Shown in pieces: positions 7,329 through 13,458 of a DNA stretch of 13,571 nt; the first letter of the stretch is position 1; each line of letters begins with the position of its first letter. The stretch comes from CAZPBC01 sp964584775 (GTDB lineage: Bacteria; Chlamydiota; Chlamydiia; Chlamydiales; SLFE01). The notes under the pieces were generated by a model. That model saw only the letters and a list, made by a program, of their open reading frames with translations. It made no database searches and was not told the origin of the DNA. Location of the stretch: assembly GCA_964584775.1 (NCBI GenBank), contig CAZPBC010000052.1, positions 1 to 13,571 on the forward strand, written 5' to 3'. The position numbers and the translations under genes were made by a program.

Positions 7329-7903
7329 AGATCGACACCTGCCTTAGAGAGAAGTTTAGTGAGAGGATTAATAGGAAGTCCTGCGGGGTTGTAAAAGCAG
7401 CCTTCAATGCGATTGACAATCAAACTTCCTTCACTCAGGACGCTGTATCCTCCCGCACGGTCGGTGGAACCGATGCGTCGGATGTAAGAGCGGAGTTGTA
7501 AGTCGGTGAGGTCATTCATGAGAACGCGTGTCATCTCAAAATCAGAGGCTTGGAAGGATCCTTTAGAGACGGTCACTCCTGTGTAGACTTCGTGCCATCT
7601 CCCGGACATTTTTTTTAGCATTTTCAGCGCTTCTTCATCGGTTTCCGGTTTTCCTAAGACCTCACTTTTCAAGTAGACAGTGGTATCGGCTGTTAGGACC
7701 ACATGGTCGGGATATTTGGGACGAAGAGCCTCTGCTTTACCCTTAGCAATGTCAATGACATACCTTTCTGGGTCGCCTTCAAATGCAACGGAATCTTCAT
7801 CAAACTCAGAAGCGACTTGAAGAAAAGGAATTTTAAAAAAACTGAGGATTTCGTGGCGGCGTGGGGAGCCTGAACCAAGAATGATTTCTTGTGGTGTTGT
7901 CAT
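7310..7903 (-). CDS. maf: Maf-type nucleoside triphosphate pyrophosphatase
   Basis: Maf proteins are cytoplasmic house-cleaning enzymes that hydrolyse non-canonical or surplus nucleoside triphosphates (dTTP/UTP or modified pyrimidines) to monophosphates. The 197-residue length is normal. Hallmarks are all present: LGSGSPRR (9-16) for triphosphate binding, TADTTV with Asp73 (71-76), GKP (85-87), RWHEVYTGV (102-110), DRAGGYSV (148-155, the usual form being DKAGAYGI) and AGLP (174-177). No key residue is missing. The ATG overlaps the stop of the upstream small gene as ATGA, and the 3' end overlaps the HEAT-repeat gene. The substrate subclass (YhdE-like or YceF-like) is not settled by what I can see. 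From memory, maf lies near an OstA-domain gene in C. trachomatis too, so this order may be old in the phylum. Confidence 0.93.
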   Translation of the reverse strand: MTTPQEIILGSGSPRRHEILSFFKIPFLQVASEFDEDSVAFEGDPERYVIDIAKGKAEALRPKYPDHVVLTADTTVYLKSEVLGKPETDEEALKMLKKMSGRWHEVYTGVTVSKGSFQASDFEMTRVLMNDLTDLQLRSYIRRIGSTDRAGGYSVLSEGSLIVNRIEGCFYNPAGLPINPLTKLLSKAGVDLWNVDG

Positions 7904-8220
7904 GAAACGTATACCTCGCTAAAAACGACTTCGTTTAAGTTTTTTTCTTCACTTGGATCGATACCGTGCTGCAAAATCAAGCTGCGTAAAAGATGGAGTT
8001 CCTCTTGGACTTGGGTGAAGGGAATGAGCGTTTGAGAATGGCTTTTTCCAAAGTACGTTTTGCCTCCGTGGATCACCAGTTGTGGGCCTTTTGTCGCACT
8101 TTGAAATTCGATTTCAGCAGATTTCCAGCTGCTTTTTTGATTCAAGATATAGAGAAGACGTGGGGCGAGTTCCACGCCGACAAACAGCTTTGTTTTGATG
8201 GATGAGGTTGTCTCTTTCAT
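7900..8220 (-). CDS. Small conserved-looking protein of unknown function, first gene of the maf-lptD operon
   Basis: The 106-residue product has no signal peptide and no membrane segment, so it is probably cytoplasmic. The first 60 residues look like alternating strands (KLFVGVELAPRLLYIL, AEIEF, GPQLVIHGGKTYFG), and residues 68-100 like one or two helices (VQEELHLLRSLILQHGI). I recognise no family. It is judged real because its stop forms an ATGA overlap with maf and because its codon use matches its neighbours. There is no strong Shine-Dalgarno before the ATG at 8220. As the first gene of a run that ends in lptD it may take part in the same pathway, but nothing in the sequence proves that. 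Confidence 0.7.
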   Translation of the reverse strand: MKETTSSIKTKLFVGVELAPRLLYILNQKSSWKSAEIEFQSATKGPQLVIHGGKTYFGKSHSQTLIPFTQVQEELHLLRSLILQHGIDPSEEKNLNEVVFSEVYVS

Positions 8221-8271
8221 AAGAACTTCGAGAGGATAACAGAGTTTTTAGAAGATGGAAAGGGTTCACTT

Positions 8272-8319
8272 GCCGGGATACTTCATGAACAAGTATCCAG
8301 GCTTGACATCATTGGACAA
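8272..8319 (-). promoter_or_regulatory. Candidate promoter of the maf-lptD operon with overlapping palindrome
   Basis: On the minus strand TTGTCC (8319-8314) and GATACT (8297-8292) are 16 bp apart, each matching four of six consensus bases. The -10 box lies inside an inverted repeat: GGATACTT (8276-8283) and AAGTATCC (8291-8298) with a 7-base centre, extended after one mismatch by GCC/GGC (8272-8274 and 8300-8302). The palindrome placed over a -10 is what a repressor operator would look like. The transcript would have a leader of about 65 bases. Confidence 0.35.
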
Positions 8320-8578
8320 ATATCGGGGGCGGGTCGGTCTGTATGAGCTTTTTTTTCAAATCGAGCGAAAGGGTCCTAATTTTGATCTGAAGTCTCAAAA
8401 AAGGGCACTGAAAGGGCCATATGAAGCGAGATTTTCACGAAAAGTGATGCTTTTTCTAGCTGTTTTGAATTTCCTATTCGTCTGTATTTAAGATACTTAA
8501 GGTGAAATTAAAAAAAATAATGCCAATCTTTCAAAAATCTAGTGGATGAATTATTTCCAAAAGGATATGTAGTGGAGT

Positions 8579-8626
8579 AAACCCGCTTCCGGAGAAAGTT
8601 TCTTCTCCACCCGAAGGTAAGGGTTT
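8579..8626 (+). promoter_or_regulatory. Nested stem-loop upstream of omcA
   Basis: AAACCC (8579-8584) pairs with GGGTTT (8621-8626), CTTC (8586-8589) with GAAG (8613-8616), and an inner hairpin GGAGAA/TTCTCC (8591-8596 and 8603-8608) has a 6-base loop. A run of five T starts at 8624, so the whole resembles an attenuator or a structured 5' leader ending about 46 bases before the omcA ATG. Whether it is transcribed depends on the unknown start site. Confidence 0.4.
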
Positions 8627-8672
8627 TTAGGAAGAGAATAGAGAAGTTCCAACCAAACCAATAGGAGACGTT

Positions 8673-8891
8673 ATGAAAAACGTACTTTCAAACCTAGGCG
8701 CACTTGCTGTGCTTGCTTCTACATCACTAATGTTAGCTAGCTGCGGATGCTGCGATCCTTGCGATCCTTGCTGCCAGCCAAAGTGCTGCCCACAGCCTTG
8801 CCCACAGAAGTGCTGCCCTGAGCCTTGCCCATGCCCAGCACCTCAGAAGTGCTGCCCTGAGCCTAAGTGCTGCCCAAAGCCTTGCTGCTAA
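8673..8891 (+). CDS. omcA: Small cysteine-rich outer membrane lipoprotein OmcA
   Basis: OmcA is the small cysteine-rich lipoprotein of the chlamydial outer envelope, crosslinked by disulfides in the infectious elementary body. The 72-residue product has a signal peptide with lipobox LASC, so Cys24 should be lipidated. The mature 49 residues contain 19 cysteines, mostly as Cys-Cys pairs separated by Pro-x-Pro or Pro-x-Lys. This is an even lower-complexity sequence than I recall for C. trachomatis OmcA (88 residues). The start is supported by AGGAGA five bases upstream. It is followed after 78 bases by another cysteine-rich gene and then by omcB, all on the plus strand. In studied chlamydiae omcA and omcB are switched on late in development; that is family knowledge, not visible here. 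Confidence 0.88.
   Translation: MKNVLSNLGALAVLASTSLMLASCGCCDPCDPCCQPKCCPQPCPQKCCPEPCPCPAPQKCCPEPKCCPKPCC
8805..8863. repeat. 20-bp direct repeat inside omcA
   Basis: The 20 bases starting CAGAAGTGCTGCCC at 8805-8824 recur exactly at 8844-8863, a shift of 39 bp (13 codons). They encode QKCCPEP both times. Such in-frame repeats let the number of Cys-Cys-Pro units change by slippage or recombination. Confidence 0.85.
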
Positions 8892-8904
8892 GCTAGGTTA
8901 GAGA

Positions 8905-8939
8905 TTCATCGGCTGGGGTTGTTATCCTCAGTCGGTGAA
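8905..8939 (+). other. Stem-loop between omcA and the next cysteine-rich gene
   Basis: Bases 8905-8918 pair with 8926-8939 over 14 consecutive positions, including three G-U pairs, around a 7-base loop. It begins 14 bases after the omcA stop. No U-run follows, so it may protect the omcA message end or slow the polymerase rather than terminate. Confidence 0.5.
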
Positions 8940-8969
8940 GCTTATGAATGACTAAAACATAACCCAGAA

Positions 8970-9224
8970 TTGATCGTGAGTGACAAAGTGAACAATTTAG
9001 CTCTTTTCTTCAGCTTGATGGCCCTCGTGCTCTTGGTTTTACCAGGTTGCAGCGCGCGGTGCTTTCGTGATGGCTGTCGTGAGTGCGAAGTCGCGAGCGA
9101 GGGTTGTGAGTGTACCTGTTGCCCAGAGAGAGAGCCGGCTTGTTGTCCGTGCCCTCGCTACTGCGGGAATCAGCCATATGATTACTGTAAACGCGGCTGG
9201 TACATGTATTTCGATCCCGACTGA
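8970..9224 (+). CDS. Second small cysteine-rich envelope protein, probable lipoprotein, between omcA and omcB
   Basis: The frame gives up to 84 residues. A hydrophobic signal segment (LALFFSLMALVLLVLP) leads to LPGC with Cys27 as likely lipidation site; Pro at -2 is not a standard lipobox residue. The 58 residues from Cys27 on hold 13 cysteines, in patterns such as GCRECE, CECTCC, CCPCPRYC, and end in an aromatic, acidic tail without cysteine (GWYMYFDPD). That tail and the Arg/Glu content set it apart from OmcA. An in-frame TGA at 8949 limits the start to TTG 8970, GTG 8976 or GTG 8988; no good Shine-Dalgarno distinguishes them, and GTG 8976 or 8988 gives a more normal signal peptide. It probably joins the disulfide-linked envelope with OmcA and OmcB. 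I know no named homologue in C. trachomatis at this position. Confidence 0.75.
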   Translation: MIVSDKVNNLALFFSLMALVLLVLPGCSARCFRDGCRECEVASEGCECTCCPEREPACCPCPRYCGNQPYDYCKRGWYMYFDPD

Positions 9225-9234
9225 TTAGACGGCG

Positions 9235-9294
9235 CTTGTCCCTTTCTCTTGTCTCTTTTTTAAAGAAGAAAAAGGGAGAGGACAAAGTGACAAG
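9235..9294 (+). other. Long imperfect hairpin upstream of omcB
   Basis: CTTGTC (9235-9240) pairs with GACAAG (9289-9294), CTTT (9242-9245) with AAAG (9284-9287), and, past a 3-base bulge, 9252-9261 with 9270-9279 including two G-U pairs. It starts 10 bases after the stop of the small cysteine-rich gene. The inner stem is T-rich then A-rich, with no U-run after the outer stem, so it could be a processing or stability element in an omcA-omcB message. Confidence 0.5.
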
Positions 9295-9312
9295 CTGTCT
9301 AGCGGGAGACAG
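9295..9312 (+). other. Second small hairpin upstream of omcB
   Basis: CTGTCT (9295-9300) and AGACAG (9307-9312) form a perfect 6-bp stem with a 6-base loop, directly adjoining the long hairpin. TATAAG (9319-9324) follows and could be a -10 box for omcB, but no convincing -35 lies 16-18 bp upstream. Confidence 0.35.
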
Positions 9313-9366
9313 AGTTGCTATAAGACGACTATTAAAAAAGAAGTGTTCAAAGAAGGAGACACTAAA

Positions 9367-10908
9367 ATGAGAAAACAACTGGGACTTATGACCTCGTTTG
9401 TTCTAATCGCTGTCGCGGCACTTAGCTGGACCGGTTGCGGACGAGGGTATCAGGACAACTGCTGCAGCCCTTGCGTTGAAGAGTGCTGTGTGGTGACTCC
9501 TGCACCATGCTGTCCGCCACCTTGCGTGATTCCTGAGCCTTGCGCTTACGGAAACCAAGGTGAAATTTGCTGCGACGGCGTTAAAGTGACAACATCACAG
9601 CCAAAGCTTTGTATCCTTGGCGACAACTATGCGATGGATGTTTGCATCACCGCATGTGTAGATGTTTGCCACGTTGAAGTTGAAGCAATGTTGCCAGAAG
9701 GCGTTTCAATGATTCGAAGCGAGCCTGCTGGTGTTGCTAGCCAAAATGGCATGCTTCATTGGAAACTCGATGCAATGAAAAAAGGCGAAACACACAAGAG
9801 CCGTGTAATCCTCCGCGCTGACCGCGAAGGTGACATCTGCGTTTGCTTCTGTGTGACCGCTGTTCCCGTGCAGTTCTGTTCTGTACTTTGCGCAAAGCCT
9901 GTTCTAGAGTGCTGCAAGTGCGGACCTGAGCAAGTTTGCCCTGGCGATCCAGTGCACTACACCATCACTGTGACAAACCGTGGTTCTTGCCCAGCTGACG
10001 ACGTTGTTGTCACTGACAACGTACCTGATGGACTTTCGCACGCTAGCGGACAACGTAAACTGGTTTGGGAGCTTGGAACAATCTGCCCATGCGAAACCAA
10101 AACCATCAACGTTTGCTTCACTGCTGAAAAGCGTGGAACTGTTTGCAACACTGTCAACGTGACATCTTGCAACGCTCACCCAACCGACTGCCAATTCTGC
10201 ACCTGCATCTGCTGCTGCATGTGTGAAGTGACAAAAGTGGGTCCAAAAGAGCGTAAGATTGGTGAAAGCGCTGACTACACTATCACAGTTACAAACCCAG
10301 GTGACTTAGTTCTTCACCAAGTTGTCATGAGCGACTGCGCGCCACCAGCGACATCCATCGTTGAGGCTCCCGGTGCTTGCGTCAACGGTAACCAAGCTGT
10401 ATGGCGTTGGGATGAGCTAAAACCTGGCGAGTCTAAAACTGTGACACTCACATTGACAACCTGCACACCTGGTTACTATGTGAACGAAGTTAACGTAAAC
10501 AACTGCGAGCGTTGCTGCTGCTCAGCTGAGTGGGGTACACGTTGGAAAGGAACACCTGCGCTAAACGGATGCTTTGAAGATACAAAAGATCCTATCTGCC
10601 TAGGTGACTTCAACTCCTACATGCTCCGTGTGACTAACCAAGGTTCTGAAGAAGACACCAACCTCCGCGTTGTGGTCCGCTTCCCGAACCAACTGGTTCC
10701 TGTCACCACACACGGCGACTCTACAGCAACCATCTCTGGTCAAACTGTCACCTTCGACGCGATTCCTGTCGCTGGTGCTAGAGAGACATTCCGATTCAGA
10801 GTGGATGCTCAAGCAAAAGATCGTGGTGATGCACGTATCAAAGCTGAAATCAGCTCAGATACAATCCGCACACCGATCACTCTCGAAGAGAGTACGATCA
10901 TCAACTAA
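9367..10908 (+). CDS. omcB: Large cysteine-rich outer membrane protein OmcB
   Basis: OmcB is the large cysteine-rich protein that forms the disulfide-crosslinked periplasmic/outer membrane layer of chlamydial elementary bodies. The ATG at 9367 has AAGGAG eight bases upstream; a GTG at 9343 in the same frame has no such site, so 513 residues is preferred. Residues 1-23 are a signal peptide. Residues 24-70 are dense in Cys and Pro. Beta-sandwich repeats of the DUF11 type follow, roughly at 70-180, 187-285 (HYTITVTNRG at 197-206), 288-385 (DYTITVTNPG at 303-312) and 405-513. About 47 cysteines are present, none after residue 411. The first cysteine sits in WTGC at 21-24, close to a lipobox but with Trp at -3, so lipidation is doubtful. 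Length is near the 540-550 of Chlamydia OmcB. It ends at a strong terminator. Confidence 0.95.
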   Translation: MRKQLGLMTSFVLIAVAALSWTGCGRGYQDNCCSPCVEECCVVTPAPCCPPPCVIPEPCAYGNQGEICCDGVKVTTSQPKLCILGDNYAMDVCITACVDVCHVEVEAMLPEGVSMIRSEPAGVASQNGMLHWKLDAMKKGETHKSRVILRADREGDICVCFCVTAVPVQFCSVLCAKPVLECCKCGPEQVCPGDPVHYTITVTNRGSCPADDVVVTDNVPDGLSHASGQRKLVWELGTICPCETKTINVCFTAEKRGTVCNTVNVTSCNAHPTDCQFCTCICCCMCEVTKVGPKERKIGESADYTITVTNPGDLVLHQVVMSDCAPPATSIVEAPGACVNGNQAVWRWDELKPGESKTVTLTLTTCTPGYYVNEVNVNNCERCCCSAEWGTRWKGTPALNGCFEDTKDPICLGDFNSYMLRVTNQGSEEDTNLRVVVRFPNQLVPVTTHGDSTATISGQTVTFDAIPVAGARETFRFRVDAQAKDRGDARIKAEISSDTIRTPITLEESTIIN

Positions 10909-10932
10909 GCAGATTGTTTAGACAAATGCTTG

Positions 10933-10966
10933 AAAGGCAGTCTTCCTCGGAAGACTGCCTTTTTTT
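10933..10966 (+). terminator. Intrinsic terminator of omcB
   Basis: AAAGGCAGTCTTC (10933-10945) pairs perfectly with its complement (10950-10962) around a CTCG tetraloop, and a run of seven T covers 10960-10966. It starts 25 bases after the omcB stop. In the other direction only three T follow the stem, so it should be a poor terminator for the convergent gene that ends at 10990. Confidence 0.95.
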
Positions 10967-10989
10967 GTGATCCAGGTGTGGATTTGATT

Positions 10990-13275
10990 CTATTTCAAAA
11001 CTCTTGCGGTGTCGTAGTTGCCCGCAGCGACAGCACTTTCGTAGGGTGTCTTTGGAAGTGCAGGACCTGGAAGTGTGAGGTGGTTGTCTTCAATATAACT
11101 AAGCAAGAGGGTGACAACTTCTGGTGAGCTGAATCTTGCCGCCCTATTGACAGAGGTGTCTGTGATGGGAACTTTAAAATCGATGAGAACCCGCAAGACT
11201 TCGATATGAGCTGTCCGAAGTGCTAAATTTAGCAGCCCTTCTCCATAAATTGAGAAACTATATGTTTCCTGTAGTAGGGTCTCGTCTCTTCGAAGAAGCC
11301 ACTCAAGAGCTTTTGGTCGATTTCTAGTCACACAAGTGTCTACAGCTCTCATGATCTCTTTTCGAGAAACTTTTTTGACCACGGTTTCTAAAACCACTAA
11401 GTCCTGACGAGCAACGGCTTCTTGAAATAACTCAGCGGGTGAAGAGGGAGGATGTTGTAGACGCAGTTGTTCCTGATGACTAGAACCGACTGTGGGCTTG
11501 GGTGGATGAGAGGTCACCTCTATCTGAGGCATGGAGAAGAGACGAGCAATTTCAGAGTAAAATTTCTTTTTGTCTAACCCTTCTTCCTCAAAGGCTGCAT
11601 TTGAAGGAGTGGACTGACGGAGATAATCTGGAAGTTCATTTTGGATGTCTTTGAGCTTACAGGGCAGAAGGCTCCAGCTTCCATGGTCGTGATCGACTCG
11701 AAAATACTGGCCTTCTTTGAAGAAAAAGAGGGTCTCTTTGGTGGAAGCAGGCCCTGGTGTGTAACAAACCACATGTTCATAGACACCCTCTTTGCATTCA
11801 AGGCGCCGGATTAAAAACAGTAAGTGGCCATGATGTGTGACTAATTGACTCTCTTCCCTCTCTTCACCTTGAAGATCTGCTAGTGTACTAGGCGTTTGAG
11901 AAGAAATATCAATAAAGGCTTTCTTGACAAAGTCTCTAAAGGAGATGTTTTGAGCTTGGATGCCTTCAAAAAAGTGTGTGGCATCTCTTTCGCTGATTCC
12001 AGAGAGAAGATGGACGGGATAGGAGAGGTGCAGGGTCTCTTTGTGGTGAATGTGGGGTATGAAAACACGCGAGACCTCTGAGTCTAAAGGAAGGGCTGAC
12101 AAAACGTGTCCTACTCCACGAAAGGTGAGTGGGATGATTTGTCTTGAACCTCGTAGAAGTGCATGGGTGTGGTTCACGAGTCCTAGCCCATCGATCCAGG
12201 GAGAAGCGATGGAGAATATTTGATATAAGTCTTTTGGATCCTTCGCGCTGACGCGGCGAAGCGTCCAAAAATAGCTTTGAAGCGACTCATCTTTATGGAG
12301 GGGGCTAGAAGGGGATGAGACGCCACCTGCAAAGAGGAGGTGAAAAGAGCGCTCATGCACAAGCTGAAGGATGCGCCGGATATTTCCCAAGATATAACAA
12401 GAGTGTAGGTGCCAAACCTGCACATTCGGAACAGAGCTTAGGACTGACGCTACCGCTTCTAACTCCATTCCCATCGCATGCGGCGGTTTACCATCAAAGT
12501 GGTCTCCGTGACCTGCCCAAATAAGGTGTTTAGGGGTTGCAGTTGACAAAAGAGAAACGCAGGCCGTTGGATCAAAGGAAGCAGTTTGATCGCATTTTCG
12601 ACAACTTCTTTCAAGAAGCTTGTCCCAGTCTAAACGTTCACAGGATTCAAGCGAGAGCTTCGACTCCTCTCCTCGAGGAACCACAGCTACAAGTTGACTC
12701 GATCTTTCTTCATAGATTACCCATTGACTTGAGTGAGAAAGGCTGCTGTAGACCTTTCGGGCAATGATTCCCATATCGTAATTAAGACGCGCACTCGAAA
12801 TTTGGCTAAATTGGATGAGGTGAATCAGGAGTTGCAGGGGTGCTATAACGGCAACCTTTGCATGAAGAGAATTAAGGCACCTTTGGCCCATTGCTGCAAC
12901 GTGATCAGGGTGTCCATCTGCATCTGTAAAGAGTACGAGCTCAAGGGGAGATGTGCTCGTGTTCAGGGGGGGAGCATCTGGATGGATGACTTCTTTTGCA
13001 CAGGTGAACAGATAGCGTACGGCTTGGCTGACGACTTTTTCGTGAGCTTCGCAATATTGACTCAAGGCTGCTTGAAATCGAATTTTTTGAGATCTGTCAC
13101 ACGAAAAGCTAAAGAAAGCATTTAAAATACGAGCAAGAACGATTTCTTGGGGTACCTGGCCATCCCTCTCTAATAAGCAAAGATCCCTATTAAAGTAGGA
13201 TTGTCTCTTAGATACTCTCAGGACATGATCAGTTAACTCTGCAATATTTGTGGCAGGTAAAGTAGTAATACTCAT
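10990..13275 (-). CDS. Putative clan CD cysteine peptidase with C-terminal ankyrin repeats (candidate effector)
   Basis: The 761-residue product has no signal peptide or membrane segment. Residues 111-150 start with a strand-like LELVLFTDAD. The core is KHLIWAGHGD (249-258) followed 37 residues later by VQVWHLHSCY (285-294): a hydrophobic strand ending in Gly-His-Gly and a second ending in Ser-Cys. His256 and Cys293 are then the expected catalytic pair of a caspase-fold (clan CD) peptidase, as in families C80, C11, C14 and CHAT. A further strand, FHLLFAGG (311-318), follows. Residues 430-600 are unassigned. Residues 613-761 show degenerate ankyrin repeats, clearest at GLLNLALRTAHIEVLRVLIDF (680-700), then NRAARFSSPEVVTLLLSY (710-727) and a last one cut short at the stop. 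The ATG is the first start after an upstream in-frame TAA, but has no Shine-Dalgarno. Protease activity and secretion into the host are inference. Confidence 0.75.
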   Translation of the reverse strand: MSITTLPATNIAELTDHVLRVSKRQSYFNRDLCLLERDGQVPQEIVLARILNAFFSFSCDRSQKIRFQAALSQYCEAHEKVVSQAVRYLFTCAKEVIHPDAPPLNTSTSPLELVLFTDADGHPDHVAAMGQRCLNSLHAKVAVIAPLQLLIHLIQFSQISSARLNYDMGIIARKVYSSLSHSSQWVIYEERSSQLVAVVPRGEESKLSLESCERLDWDKLLERSCRKCDQTASFDPTACVSLLSTATPKHLIWAGHGDHFDGKPPHAMGMELEAVASVLSSVPNVQVWHLHSCYILGNIRRILQLVHERSFHLLFAGGVSSPSSPLHKDESLQSYFWTLRRVSAKDPKDLYQIFSIASPWIDGLGLVNHTHALLRGSRQIIPLTFRGVGHVLSALPLDSEVSRVFIPHIHHKETLHLSYPVHLLSGISERDATHFFEGIQAQNISFRDFVKKAFIDISSQTPSTLADLQGEEREESQLVTHHGHLLFLIRRLECKEGVYEHVVCYTPGPASTKETLFFFKEGQYFRVDHDHGSWSLLPCKLKDIQNELPDYLRQSTPSNAAFEEEGLDKKKFYSEIARLFSMPQIEVTSHPPKPTVGSSHQEQLRLQHPPSSPAELFQEAVARQDLVVLETVVKKVSRKEIMRAVDTCVTRNRPKALEWLLRRDETLLQETYSFSIYGEGLLNLALRTAHIEVLRVLIDFKVPITDTSVNRAARFSSPEVVTLLLSYIEDNHLTLPGPALPKTPYESAVAAGNYDTARVLK

Positions 13276-13310
13276 TGAATAAATATAAAAAAAGTATATT
13301 AATATTCTAT

Positions 13311-13351
13311 TAAGAGTATTTTTTTAAAAATATATTTTATAAAAACTCTTA
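13311..13351. repeat. AT-rich inverted repeat upstream of the peptidase/ankyrin gene
   Basis: TAAGAGT (13311-13317) and ACTCTTA (13345-13351) are perfect 7-bp arms around 27 bases made only of A and T. It lies 36-76 bases before the start codon, in the expected promoter position. It could be an operator or simply curved promoter DNA. Confidence 0.4.
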
Positions 13352-13352
13352 G

Positions 13353-13370
13353 ATTTCTCGAACAAGAAAT
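13353..13370 (-). terminator. Weak candidate terminator of the right-edge gene
   Basis: ATTTCT (13353-13358) and AGAAAT (13365-13370) make a 6-bp stem with a 6-base loop. Read on the minus strand it is followed after about seven bases by five T. It lies roughly 90 bases after the stop of the gene at the right edge. The stem is short and A/T-rich, so this is a guess. Confidence 0.25.
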
Positions 13371-13458
13371 AGACTAGTTTAGGAGCACGGTCACGATTCG
13401 TCTTGCTTTTTTCAGGAGAGTTTGTGGAGCTGAAAGTTGAATTGGTTGGACTCTAGCG

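Larger units (their letters stand above)
8221..8672. other. Divergent intergenic region between the maf-lptD operon and omcA
   Basis: These 452 bases contain no gene I can support. From left to right I see a strong inverted repeat with a candidate minus-strand promoter (8272-8319), a possible plus-strand promoter (TTGAAT at 8465-8470, 18 bp, TAAGAT at 8489-8494), a 7-bp direct repeat TAGTGGA at 8540 and 8570, and a nested stem-loop (8579-8626). The omcA Shine-Dalgarno AGGAGA lies 5 bases before its ATG. One short open frame (8255-8491) is not convincing. Confidence 0.6.

Noticed and set aside
8303..8308. Perfect TTGACA as a plus-strand -35 for omcA
   Set aside because: The bases 16-18 bp downstream are G-rich with no -10 likeness, and the site is about 365 bases before omcA.
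8255..8491. Plus-strand open frame of 78 codons with a hydrophobic C-terminus
   Set aside because: It has no Shine-Dalgarno, lies across a palindrome and promoter candidates of the divergent operon, and its composition does not look like a folded or conserved protein. It might still be a small membrane peptide, but I cannot support it.
9343..9366. GTG start eight codons upstream of the chosen omcB start
   Set aside because: The AAGGAG ribosome binding site lies between this GTG and the ATG at 9367, and the signal peptide begins properly with Met-Arg-Lys at the ATG.
9904..10194. Minus-strand frame of 96 codons inside omcB
   Set aside because: It is the antisense of the cysteine-rich coding sequence, with no start signal and no protein-like features.
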